From JADKCL01 sp046329055 (GTDB taxonomy: Bacteria > Bacteroidota > Bacteroidia > J057 > JADKCL01), in contig JAXLVK010000008.1 in assembly GCA_046329055.1 (NCBI GenBank), positions 1-64,000 on the forward strand: DNA of 64,000 nucleotides, written 5' to 3'. Positions within the stretch are counted from its first letter, which is position 1. The number at the start of each line of letters is the position of its first letter. The position numbers were made by a program, and so were the translations under genes. Shown in pieces: positions 54,578 to 64,000 of the stretch. Below the pieces are notes generated by a model. The model saw nothing but the letters and a program-made list of their open reading frames with translations, made no database searches and was not told where the DNA came from.

Positions 54578-56070
54578 TCACGTCGTGAGCCGAAACCGGT
54601 CCACGTGAACGCGCTGCTGAATATTTCCCTTCGGATTGAACTTCCGCATTTCCCGCTTCCAGACGTCCAGCTTCGTGTATTTGGAGAGGACGGCCTCCGG
54701 GTTCAGGGCAGCGCGGTTGCTCATCTTGCCCCAGTGGGGGATGCCGCCCTGCGCCAGGTGGAAATCCTGCATCGCGTCCACGTAGGCAGCGCCATTGGGC
54801 AACTCGCGGAGGCAAGGATTGCTGAGCCAGGCGGTCTTGCGGCCATGGTCCATACCAGGTAAGCCTTGCCGGGGGCCGTGAACCTGATCATGATCGGACT
54901 TGCGCCATGGATGCCTTTGGCCGCGATGTCTTGGACATGCTTGAAGCTGAGCTCTAGGGTCTCGATCCAGTGCGAGGTCTCCCCTTCGTAGGCAAATTCC
55001 GCTCCGAAACCCTTGAGCGCCAAGAACTCCATGCCTTGGAACCAGACCTTGAAGGACTTCGCCACATAAGCCTCGTCCTGCATGAAATGCAGACCCTGGT
55101 CCAGCGCCTTGGGCAGGGACTCCGGCTTTTTGATGGCCTTGTGGATCAATGCCTCATAAGGGATCATGGTCCGCGCCACGATATTGGTGACGATGCTGCG
55201 GGTCGCGGTCAGCAGTCCCATGCTCGGTTTCGAGGGCAAGTGCAGCACCCGACCCACCAGCGCCTGATGATCGCCGCTCGGGGCAAATGGGTTCACCGTG
55301 ATTTGGATGCCCGCCACCTTCAGGGGCTTGGTTTGGCCATCGATTTCCACTGGATAGGGTTGGAAGAGGCTGCCATCGTGGATCGACTTTTTCAGTGTCC
55401 GCCAGCCCTCGACCGACCGCCGCTCATAGAGGTAGTACTGCGGCTTCACCTCGATGATCAGGGATGTGATGATCCCAAATGCCCCCAAATGCACCAGCAG
55501 GCTATAAAATGTATCGTCATTCTGCACCAGTTTGGCGCCTGAGGGATCGTGGCTGCCCGGCTGGGTGATCCCATTCGTCGGTTCCACCCGCCACACCTGT
55601 CCCTGATGCGCGACCAGCACCATCGACCGCACGATCCCATGCAAGCCCGGCCAATCCAATGCGCAGCCATGCGTCCCCGTCGCGATCGCCCCCGAGATGG
55701 TCTGATTGTCGATCGCCCCATGCGTGGGCAGGGCCCATCCGAGGTCGTCCAGCCGCCTGTTCAGGTCGTGGACCGTGATCCCCGCCTCCGCCTCCGCGAG
55801 CAGCAGCCCCCGTGCCTCCGGCTTGAGCCGCTCCGGCGCCACCGCCTGCACCGCGTCCATGTGTTTCATGTCCAGCAGCGTCCCGTCCGTGATCGCCACA
55901 TCGCTGAAACTATGCCCCGCGCCCACTGCCCGGATGCGCATCCCCTTGCTCTCCGCCTCCCGCACGCTCCATACCACCTCCGCGATGCTCGCCGGCAAGT
56001 AATACCGCGCCGGACGCGCCGTGAACAGCTCTATCGTGTTCTTCCACACGGTATTCGTTTTCTTATCCAT
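54578..56070 (-). CDS. FAD-linked sugar-lactone oxidase (ALO/GULO family), frameshifted near its 3' end
   Basis: Two frames give about 495 residues. The FAD-binding domain includes IRAVGAGHSFSDVAITDG, THGAIDNQTISGAIATGTHG and HLGAFGIITSLIIEVKP. The C-terminal ALO substrate domain continues to MIRFTAPGKAYLV, then changes frame near 54850 and resumes as MDHGRKTAWLSNPCLRELPN and AALNPEAVLSKYTKLDVWKR, ending at 54578. One missing base joins them. The family oxidises aldono- or gulono-lactones, often to vitamin-C-like products; the bacterial substrate is unknown. No signal peptide is seen. Confidence 0.88.
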
Positions 56071-56237
56071 TCGGGGCGGTGATTCAGATTCTTGAATTGA
56101 ATATACGGAAAGGGCAGGGGATTGTCAAATTGGATTGGGGAGTTGTTGCTGGGGAATGCCTCAACGCGAAGGGATGATGGAAATCGATGATTCCATCTAT
56201 ATTGGTGCCTCCACCATGTTCAGTGATGACAAAACCG

Positions 56238-57682
56238 ATGAACGCTTCCGTATTTGCTGCAATTGCCTTCCATTTCATACGTCCTGTGCGTCATCGGTCA
56301 GGGTATGGGTTGTTGTTAGCGGTCGGATCATTGTTGACAATGGTGGCTGTGGCATGTGCACCGACTCTGAGGCCCCCATCAGCTTTGAGCGATTTCCAGC
56401 AAGAAATGGGGACAAATGGGGCTACATTGATGCGCAGGGGACATTTGCCATCTCACCGACCTACGATGGCGCCTCCAGATTCGCGGAAGGGCTAGCGGCG
56501 GTCAAGAAAGGCAAGCGGTTTGGCTACATCGACCTTCATGGCAAGGAGGTGCTTCCTTTTCAGTATGAATGGGCCGGGCCATTTGAGGACAGCATCGCCA
56601 TAGTCAAGCAGGCAGGGCAGGCATTTCCCATTGACCACCGAGGCAAGCCATTGTTCCAGATGGATGCAGTATCGCTGGAGCGGACGCCCTACCCAAATTG
56701 CTTCATCTATGGAAACAATGAGGAGAAATATGGCTTGGTGGATCGCCATGGAATCATCCTAGCGCCTGCGCAGTTTTCGACGCCCCCATCATTTGAGCAG
56801 GGTGTGGCAATCGTCCAGCGGTGGACTCCTGCTTCAAGGGGAAGTCGCCTTCCGGCAACCGAGTATGGGGTAATCGATACGCTGGGGCAAATGCGGATTG
56901 CATTTGGGAAGTATCTCCACATCAGGGCGGCAGGCGAGGACTTCTTTTTTGCGGAGAATCTGACTGGGAAAGGTGATTCGGTGAGTGCCTCGTTAGTTGG
57001 GAGTGATGGCGTGGTTAGATTCCAGAATCCCACGCTTTCCGGCGGAACTTGGGATGTGCAGGGTGAGCGCTTCCATGAGGGGCTGATTCAGGGCAGGGAC
57101 CTCGATTTCCATTTCCAAGCACGAGCCCCAGCACTGTTGGATCGCCGTGGCCAGATGGTTTACCATTGTGCTGATTGTGAATTCGTTTACCCCATCGCAC
57201 CGGGGATTTTGTTGGGAAAGGGGCACTCCGGCAAGTATGCCCTGATGAATCTAAAGGGTGAATTGATCTACCTGGACGCTTTGGACTGGGTGGTCTGGGA
57301 CCGTGATGAGCCATCGACTGCGTTTGAATCAGGCTGCTTGATCGCGGGTCAGGGCGACCATGTAGTGGGGATTGACACGACAGGCAGCAGGATTTGGGCG
57401 TACAAATCCACCCATGCGCCAGCCCCAGCTCAGTTTTGGTTCCGCAAGGGGAACGTCATTTACCTTCAGCAATGGACCCAAAACGAATTCGCAGAGCCCG
57501 TCACCCTCTACGGATACTGGCTCCCCAAGACCGGAACAGTTGTAAAACCCAGGTTCACGCATATAGATCCCACCATCGGCCTTTCCAAACTCACCGAAGT
57601 CATCGACCAAGGTTCCCAAGCCTATATCAATGACTCCGGAATCGTAATTTGGAAGGAAAAGTTCGTGCTGCGGCTGGAATGA
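56238..57682 (+). CDS. WG-repeat lipoprotein, probably frameshifted near its start
   Basis: The repeat frame runs to 57682 with WG-type units (KWGYIDAQGTFAI, RFGYIDLHGKEVL, KYGLVDRHGIIL, EYGVIDTLGQM). Upstream, another frame from the ATG at 56238 encodes a lipoprotein signal (LLLAVGSLLTMVAVACAPT). Adding one A near 56402-56411 joins QQE to NGDKWGYIDAQ, giving about 480 residues. Alternatively, a start at 56135 in the repeat frame gives 515 residues without a signal. I favour the frameshift. WG repeats are usually binding modules; no enzyme domain is present. Confidence 0.8.
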
Positions 57683-57778
57683 GGGGGTCTGCTGACACCA
57701 ATCGGTTGCCAATTCTATTGGGATAAAAACGCCCGTTCATTTCCTGCGAAGTCCCCAAAAACAGAAAAAGTCAATGAA

Positions 57779-58560
57779 AACGGGGTCGGAGCTCCGAGGT
57801 TCAACCTCGGCCTTCCGTGGTCAAACCTTCAACGTCCGGTGAAATAGGGTCGGAGCTCCGAGGTTCAACCTCGGGTTTCCGTGGTCAAACCTTCTCCTTC
57901 CGATGAAATGGGGTCGGAGCTCCGAGGTCAAACCTCGGGTTTTCGAGGTCAAACCTTCAACTTCCGGTGAAATGGGGTCGAAGCTCCGAGGTCAAACCTC
58001 GACCTTCCGAATTCCCACCTTCACTCTCCTAGCAAATGGGCCGGAGTTCCGAAGTCAAACCTCGAGCGTCCGAGATCAAACCTTGCCCCTCCGAGGAAAT
58101 AGGTCGGAGTTCCCAGGTGAAACCTCGATCGTCCGGGTGAAACCGATCATCCTCCGAGCATGGAGGGTCGAAGCCCCGAGGTTCAACCTCGGGTTTCCGG
58201 GGGCAAACCTCCGCCTTTCGAGCAAATGGGGTCGGAGCTCCAAGGTCAATCCTCGACCTTCGGAGGTTAAGGCTTCACCCTCGAAGCAAATGGGTCGGAG
58301 CTCCGAAGTCAAACCTCGGCCTTCCAAACAAATGGGGTCGGAGCTCTGAAGTCAAAGCTCGGCCTTCCGAACAAACGGGGTCAGAGCCCCGATGTCAAGC
58401 CCCGATCTTAGGAGATCAAATCTCGGATGTCCATGCATCTGAGGTCATAATCCCGACCTCAAACCTCAATTATCCAAGATCAAACTTTGGCCTTCCGCGA
58501 TCAAGCATCGGAGCCTCAAGGTCAAGGTGTCGGAAGCTCAAGTTCAAAGGTCGAAAACGC
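57779..58560. repeat. Tandem array of 64-bp palindromic repeats
   Basis: The unit begins GTCGGAGCTCCGAGG, where TCGGAGCTCCGA is a perfect palindrome, and continues with CCGAGGTTCAACCTCGG, a 17-base inverted repeat. Starts lie at 57785, 57849, 57913, 57977, 58040, 58103, 58167, 58231 and 58294, a period of 63-64 bases. Two 43-base copies follow at 58337 and 58380, then decayed remains to about 58560. The period is not a multiple of 3, so it is unlikely to be coding. No flanking gene explains it. Confidence 0.88.
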
Positions 58561-58629
58561 ACATTTCGCAGTTGAAATCGCCAATGAGGGTCATCAATCC
58601 TGCTAAATTGCTAATTGTTTGGGAGCAAC

Positions 58630-58659
58630 AGGATCGGCCCGCCGAAGCGGGCCGATCCT
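58630..58659. other. GC-rich hairpin after the repeat array
   Basis: A perfect 13-base stem, AGGATCGGCCCGC (58630-58642), pairs with 58647-58659 around a CGAA loop and is followed by ATTTTGG. It is far from the plus-strand WG gene end, so a REP-like role is as likely as termination. Confidence 0.6.
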
Positions 58660-58743
58660 ATTTTGGTATCCTGGTATTGCGTCGCTGCCCCTCAAATATT
58701 GCCTTCCTTCAAAGGTGGCACAATATCGGGCGGCAATCCCCAT

Positions 58744-58777
58744 ATCGTACGGACAGGTTGCGACCTGTCCGTACGAT
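58744..58777. terminator. 15-bp hairpin downstream of the efflux operon
   Basis: A perfect 15-base stem (58744-58758 with 58763-58777) has a TGCG loop. It begins about 17 bases after the end of the minus-strand adaptor gene (58795), so it could end the efflux transcript. No T run follows. Confidence 0.55.
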
Positions 58778-58794
58778 GGGCTGATCACGGCTCC

Positions 58795-59955
58795 TTACTC
58801 CTCCTCCGTATTCTTCAAGATCGACAGCAACTTGTACCCGCCGTGGACCACGACTTGCTGGGTGCCGATGGCGGTGCTGGCGCTGTCCAATGAGGAAAAT
58901 CCACCCTCGCTGCTCATCACGCGGACTTCTTGCATGCGGTAGTGGTGGTTGCCTTCGGAGATGAAGACGTGGTCCTTGCCGCCAAAGGGGACGATGGCAT
59001 CCTCGGGGACGGCTTGGGCCTCTGTGGCTGCCAGTTCGATCTTGGCGGTGAGGAAGGTGCCGGGGATGAGCAGGGGATCCTCCTGGTCCAGGTGGACATG
59101 GATCTTCACGGTGCGGTCCGGCCCGACTTCGCGACCCAGCAGGTGGATGGTGCCGGGGCGCTCCATGGTCTCATTCCCGATGCGGATGCTCACCTTTTGC
59201 CCGATTTGCAGCTTGCGGATGTCCTGCTCATAGACCGTCAATTCGGCGTGGAGGTGCCCGGTGTCGGCGATCTTGAAGAGGACGTCGGTGGGGTTCAGGT
59301 GCGCCCCGATGGTGACGAGCATGTCGGTGACGTAGCCGCTGATGGGAGAGCGGAGCTGCACTTGCTTCACAATCTCACCCTTTTCGAGGCGGGGCAGGTC
59401 GATTTGGAGCATCTCCAGCTTGGCGCGTTGCCCCTTGAGCCGGGCTTGGATGGTCTCGTAGTCGGCACGCGCCTTTTCCAATGCCTTGCGGGCGTTCACG
59501 TTCTCGGCTGCGAGGGTCTGCTGCCGCTTGTACTCGGCGTCGAGGTAGGTGGATTGGCTCAGGTTCTCGAGGTATTCCTGCTGCATGGTCACGAAGTCCG
59601 GATGCTCCAGGGTGGCGATCACCTGCCCCTTGTTCACGCGGCTGCCGGGGAGGAGGGAGGACTCCTTCAGGAAGCCTCCGAATGGGGCGGAGATGCTGAC
59701 CATGTTTTGCGGGGGCACGTCGAGCAGGCCATTGGCGCTGAGGGTGGTGCGCATGGTGCGCGCGGTAGCTGTGCCGAGCTGGATGCCGAGGCTCTTTTCT
59801 TGGTCGGGGCTCAGGGTGACGGTCTCGGGGGAGTCCGGTTGGATGTCGGCGGCAGCTTTGGTTTCGGTGGCTGCCTGTTCCTTGGATTTGCCGCAGCTGC
59901 CCAGCACGAGGCTCAGGGACAGCAGGATCAGGGCGGCGATATATCTTGTATTCAT
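58795..59955 (-). CDS. RND efflux periplasmic adaptor (HlyD/CusB type)
   Basis: About 386 residues with a lipoprotein signal (LLSLSLVLGSCGKSK), start at 59955. The membrane-fusion protein pattern is clear: barrel-sandwich halves ISAPFGGFLKESSLLPGSRV and VQLRSPISGYVTDMLVTIG, a long alpha-helical hairpin between them (about 130-200), and a beta-barrel segment (GQKVSIRIGNETMERPGTIH). It connects the inner-membrane pump with the outer-membrane factor in the periplasm. It follows the pump gene by 8 bases in the same operon. Confidence 0.95.
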   Translation of the reverse strand: MNTRYIAALILLSLSLVLGSCGKSKEQAATETKAAADIQPDSPETVTLSPDQEKSLGIQLGTATARTMRTTLSANGLLDVPPQNMVSISAPFGGFLKESSLLPGSRVNKGQVIATLEHPDFVTMQQEYLENLSQSTYLDAEYKRQQTLAAENVNARKALEKARADYETIQARLKGQRAKLEMLQIDLPRLEKGEIVKQVQLRSPISGYVTDMLVTIGAHLNPTDVLFKIADTGHLHAELTVYEQDIRKLQIGQKVSIRIGNETMERPGTIHLLGREVGPDRTVKIHVHLDQEDPLLIPGTFLTAKIELAATEAQAVPEDAIVPFGGKDHVFISEGNHHYRMQEVRVMSSEGGFSSLDSASTAIGTQQVVVHGGYKLLSILKNTEEE

Positions 59956-59963
59956 GGGAATTC

Positions 59964-62900
59964 TTATTTGGAGATGGAGGAAGGAGGAGTGCCCAGGAGA
60001 TGGAGAATGCGGGCTACATTCAGGTTGTAGGCGAGCAAGGCGTCCAGATGACTCGTCCGCAGGTCCAGTGCTTGGCGGACCGTGAGCAGCAGGGCCACAT
60101 GGTCGATCTCGCCTTCCTGGAATGCACGACGGCTGTGCCGCAGCATCTCCTCGGCATTGGGCAGCCCGGTCTGGACGTACCATTCCAGTTGCTGCAGGAG
60201 CAGGTCATGCTCCGCCCGCGCCTGGTCGAGGCTCTTTTGCAACCATTGCTGGTACTGGGAGGCTTGGAGGGTCGCCTTGGATTCGAGCAGCTTCTGTGCC
60301 TGTGCCTGCGCGGCCACGGGTTTGAACCAGACGGGAATGTCCAAACCGACCGTGAAGCCCTGGAACCGAGACGCCGGGCCGAAATAGACATCCTGCCCAT
60401 TGACCTGCTGGAAACCGATCAGGGTCTGGTTGAAGTAGCCCACACTCAGTTCCGGCAGGGCCTCTGCAATCTTGAGCTTGCGTTGCGTCTGCGCCACCTG
60501 CAATTCCGCCGCGAGGCGGTCGTGGAGGGGATTGGCTTCGCCGGAATTGGTGAGCGCCTCGGGCGGCAGGGACATCATGCGCTCGGTGCTGTCGTAAAAG
60601 GCCGAGATCACGCCAGCGCCGATCAATTGCTGCAACTGCGTCATCCACTGCGTGATCTCACCCTCCACCTGCAATGCCTGATTGCGCAGTAGTCCCAGCT
60701 GGGTCGCCGCTGCCGTCACCTCGAGTTGGGTGCCCTCGCCGGTGGCTTGCCGTACCTCGGCCACCTTGTTGATGGTGACGAGCAGGCTGTCCCCACTCCG
60801 GAGCAAAAGCCGCCGGGCATGGAGGTGCCGCAGGTTCAGCCAGGCCGTGCGCATCGCGTACAATGCGTCCGTTTGCGTGACCGCGACATTGCTTTTGGCA
60901 AATCCCACCTCTGCATCCGCCAAGGCTGCCCGTTGCGTGAACACCGTCGGGAAAGGCAATGTCTGACTCAGGGTGATGTTGTTGTCCTTCTTGATCGCAC
61001 TGTTGTATTGGCCCAGGGTCAGGCTCGCGTTCAGCTTGGGGATGCTGCTTGTGGCGCGGGTCATGGCCTGCTGGTAGGCGAGGTCCATTTGCGCGACCCG
61101 GACGTCGGGATGCCATTGCCAGACGGTCGCCTCGACATCCTCCATCGTATAGGGCTTCATCTGCGCATGACCTGCAAATGGCAGCCCCACCACGATCAAG
61201 AGCACCGCGACGGCACCTGCCACTTCGGGGCGGACTTTCCTGCGTTTGCCTCCTTCAAAAACCAGGTAGAGGCAGGGCAAGACCATGAGTGTGAGCAGGG
61301 TGGAGGTCACCAGGCCGCCGATCACCACTGTGGCCAAGGGGCGCTGCACCTCTGCACCCTCGGAGCCGCTGATCGCCATGGGCAGGAAGCCGAGGGAGGC
61401 AACTGCGGCGGTCATGATCACCGGGCGCAGACGGGTGGCTGTCCCCTGACGGATGATTTCCCAGGTGTCGGTCATGCCGTCCGCACGCAGACGGTTGAAC
61501 TCTGCGATGAGCACGATGCCATTCAAGACCGCGACCCCGAACAATGCGATGAATCCCACCCCCGCGCTGATGCTGAAGGGCATGCCCCGCGACCAGAGCG
61601 CCAGGATGCCACCGATGGCCGAGAGGGGCACAGCAGTGAAGATGAGGAGGCTGTGCTTCAGGGAATTGAAGGAGAAGAAGAGCAGTAGGAAAATGAGCAA
61701 CAGGGCCACCGGAACGGCGATGGACAGCCTTTCGCGGGCAGCCTCCAGGTTCTCGAATGCGCCGCCATAGTGCGTATGGTAACCATCCGGGAACTGCACC
61801 TCGGCATCCACCCGCTTGCGGACATCCTGCACGATGCTCTCCACGTCGCGTCCCCGGACATTGAAGCCCACGAGGATGCGGCGCTTGGCAGCGTCACGCT
61901 GTATCTGATTGGGGCCGACCCTGAAATCGACCGAGGCCAGCACCCGCAGGGGCACCTGACCGCCGTCTGGCGTCGCGATGGGCAGGTTGCGCACGTCCTC
62001 GATGGAGCTGCGGCTCTGTCCCGATAGGCGCACCACCATGTCAAACCTGCGTTCGCCTTCGAAGACCATGCCCGCAGCCTGACCTGCAAATGCCGTGTTC
62101 AGCGTCCGGTTCACCTCCGAGACATCCACCCCGAACCGCGACATCTGCGATCTGTGGTAGTTCACCACGATTTGGCTCAGGCCACCGACTTGCTCCACAT
62201 AGATGTCCTCGGCCCCCGGCACCTCCCGGATGATGCGCCCGACATCCTCTGCCAATCGGCTGAGGGTGTCCAGGTCCTCGCCATAGATCTTGACCACCAC
62301 GTCCTGCCGCGCCCCGCTCATGAGCTCGTTGAAGCGCATTTGGATCGGCTGTTGGAACCCAAAGGAGACCCCCGGAATCTTGTCCTCCAGCATCGCCTGC
62401 ATCTTGGCGGCGAGTTCATCCCGCGATTTTGCGCTCACCCATTCGTCCTTGTCCTTGAGGACGATGATCATGTCTGCGCTTTCCACGGGCATCGGGTCAG
62501 TGGGCACCTCCGAACTGCCGATCTTGCCCACCACTTCCTTGACCTCCGGAAAGCCATCCAGCAAGACCTAGAACCCTTTTGCACGGTGGAGATCGTCTCT
62601 TCCATGCTGCTTCCGGTCAAATGCGCGTTTCCACTGCAAAATCGCCCTCTTCCAAGGTCAGGATGAACTCCGCTCCCAGCAGACCGAATACAGAGACCCC
62701 GCCAATGAGGAACAGGACCGCCAAGCCGATCACGATCCATCGCAGCCTGAGCGCGATGTTCAAGGAGGGGCGGTAGAGGCGTTGCAACAAGCCCATGAAG
62801 CGATCGCTCAGCGTGGTGCGGTGACCCGTCTTGCGGCTCAGGAACAGTGCGCTCATCATCGGCACGTAGGTCAGCGACAGCAGGAATGCGCCCATGATGG

Positions 62901-64000
62901 CGAAGGAGACGGTCTGTGCCATGGGCTTGAACATCTTGCCTTCCACGCCCACCAGGGCCAGCAGCGGCAGATAGACGATGAGGATGATCAATTCGCCAAA
63001 TGCGGCGCTAGCCATGATCTTGCCTGCGCTTTGACCCACCTTGAGGTCCATTTCGGCGCGGCTGAGTTTGCCCTTGGAATCGCCGTGCAGCCCCAGATGA
63101 TGCAGGGTGCCCTCCACAATGATCACAGCCCCGTCCACGATCAATCCGAAGTCGATCGCCCCGAGGCTCATGAGGTTGCCGGATACGCCGAACAGGTTCA
63201 TCATCCCGATCGCAAAGAGCATGGCCAGTGGGATGACCGAGGCCACGATGAGGCCGCCCCGGAGGTTGCCGAGCAGCAGCACCAGCACCAGGATCACGAT
63301 CAATGCGCCCTCCGTGAGGTTCCTCACGACCGTGGAAATGGCCTTGTCCACGAGCTTGGTCCGATCCAGGTAGGGCTCGATCTTCACCCCCTCCGGCAAT
63401 GTCTTGCCGATCTCGGCGATCCTTTCCTTCACCTTTTCGATGACCTTGCTGCTATTGGCGCCCTTGAGCATCATCACCACAGCCCCCACCACTTCGCCGT
63501 CGTCATTGTGGGTCATGGCGCCGTAGCGGATGGCATGGCCGTAGTCAACTGTGGCCACGTCCCGGATCAGGATGGGGATCCCGGTCGGTCCCTGACGCAC
63601 CGCGATGCTGTCGATGTCGCTGAGTTTTTCGATCAAGCCCTCCGAACGGATGTACCATGCCAGCGGCTGCTTCTCGATGTAGGCACCGCCGGTGTTTTGG
63701 TTATTGGCCTCCAGTGCGTCGAAGACCTCGGTGACTGTGACCCCCATGGCCTTGAGCCGTATCGGGTCCAGCGCGATCTCGTACTGCTTGAGGTAGCCGC
63801 CGAAACTGCTCACCTCCGCCACGCCCTCCACGCCGAGCAGTTGCCGCCGCACGATCCAGTCTTGGATGGTGCGCAGTTCCATGGCATCGTAGCGCTTCTC
63901 GTAGCCGGGTTGTGGCCGCAGGATGTACTGGTAGATTTCGCCGAGTCCGGTGGTCACAGGCGCCAGCTCCGGGGAGCCGACTCCAGGGGGAATCAGGTTG
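59964..64000 (-). CDS. CusA/CzcA-type RND pump fused to a TolC-like outer-membrane factor, frameshifted, 5' end outside window
   Basis: The frame enters at the right edge (LIPPGVGSPELAPVTTGLGE) and runs to about 62617 (GLLGAEFILTLEEGDFAVET). After two base shifts between about 62570 and 62620 (LTGSSMEETISTVQKGS, then VLLDGFPEVKEVVGK) it continues to 59964. RND segments include GDSKGKLSRAEMDLKVG, LPLLALVGVEGKMFKPM, FIALFGVAVLNGIVLIAEFN and GSEGAEVQRPLATVVIGG. After about residue 1000 the protein changes to a TolC-type factor (YTMEDVEATVWQWHPDVRVA...RQALDLRTSHLDALLAYNLN). Such pump-TolC fusions occur in Bacteroidota heavy-metal pumps. The adaptor gene follows directly. Confidence 0.92.

Noticed and set aside
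57903..58349. Open frame of about 148 codons over the tandem array (GRSSEVKPRPSK-like units)
   Set aside because: The 63-64 base period rotates the frame, no start signals are seen, and the repeats are palindromic; translation appears accidental.
57779..58400. CRISPR array
   Set aside because: There are no variable spacers of constant size between identical short repeats; the entire 64-base unit is conserved.
58630..58659. Terminator of the WG-repeat gene
   Set aside because: It lies about 950 bases after the stop at 57682, beyond the tandem array.

Overview
The window is a contiguous piece of a Bacteroidota chromosome with fairly high GC. The main signs are at least six secreted proteins ending in a type IX secretion (Por) C-terminal sorting domain, LytTR-type response regulators paired with TPR or beta-propeller histidine kinases, promoters resembling the Bacteroidota TTTG / TAnnTTTG consensus, and a CusA-type pump fused to a TolC-like domain. 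I cannot name the genus. There are no rRNA, tRNA, CRISPR or transposase genes that I can support.

Layout. 1-2.5 kb: LytTR response regulator (cut by the window edge) and a TPR sensor kinase. 2.5-15.4 kb: mostly minus-strand envelope and housekeeping genes (PHB-depolymerase-like esterase, lipoproteins, fmt, a NamZ/DUF1343 lipoprotein, a GldJ/GldK-like protein, a Kelch-like T9SS protein, an M28 peptidase, an LptF/G permease) with one plus-strand STAS protein. 15.4-17.1 kb: AT-richer gap with what looks like a decayed gene and a cluster of TCGCGACA motifs. 17.1-27 kb: tgt, CotH-family protein, VOC protein, a light-repair cluster (FAD-binding photolyase-like gene, a 48-aa DUF2256 protein, a cryptochrome/photolyase-family protein), an AraC regulator with an SRPBCC protein, a metallo-beta-lactamase-fold hydrolase and a membrane protein. 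27.1-35 kb: a paired inverted repeat, a broken GIY-YIG gene, then a compact eight-gene Ter-type stress operon (two TerD, two short vWA proteins with the same polyproline tail, a small membrane protein, a vWA-TerY-C protein, PP2C, kinase). 35-49 kb: giant PKD protein, acyltransferase, SBBP-type T9SS protein, methyltransferase, sulfatase, TIGR03790-like T9SS protein. 49-58 kb: LytTR regulator and beta-propeller sensor kinase, nucleoside transporter, sugar-lactone oxidase, WG-repeat lipoprotein. 58-64 kb: a 64-bp palindromic tandem array, then an RND metal/drug efflux operon running off the right edge.

How it fits together. The Ter operon is the most system-like part: TerD proteins and vWA proteins combined with a phosphatase and a kinase suggest a calcium- or metal-responsive phosphorylation switch at the membrane. 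The T9SS proteins imply secretion genes elsewhere in the genome. Convergent gene ends are repeatedly marked by AT-rich or GC-rich hairpins.

Caution. Seven loci have reading frames broken by one or more single-base shifts, often in G or C runs (photolyase-like, membrane protein, GIY-YIG, Ter kinase, lactone oxidase, WG protein, RND pump). The kinase contains apparently compensating shifts, so sequencing or assembly error is at least as likely as real gene decay.
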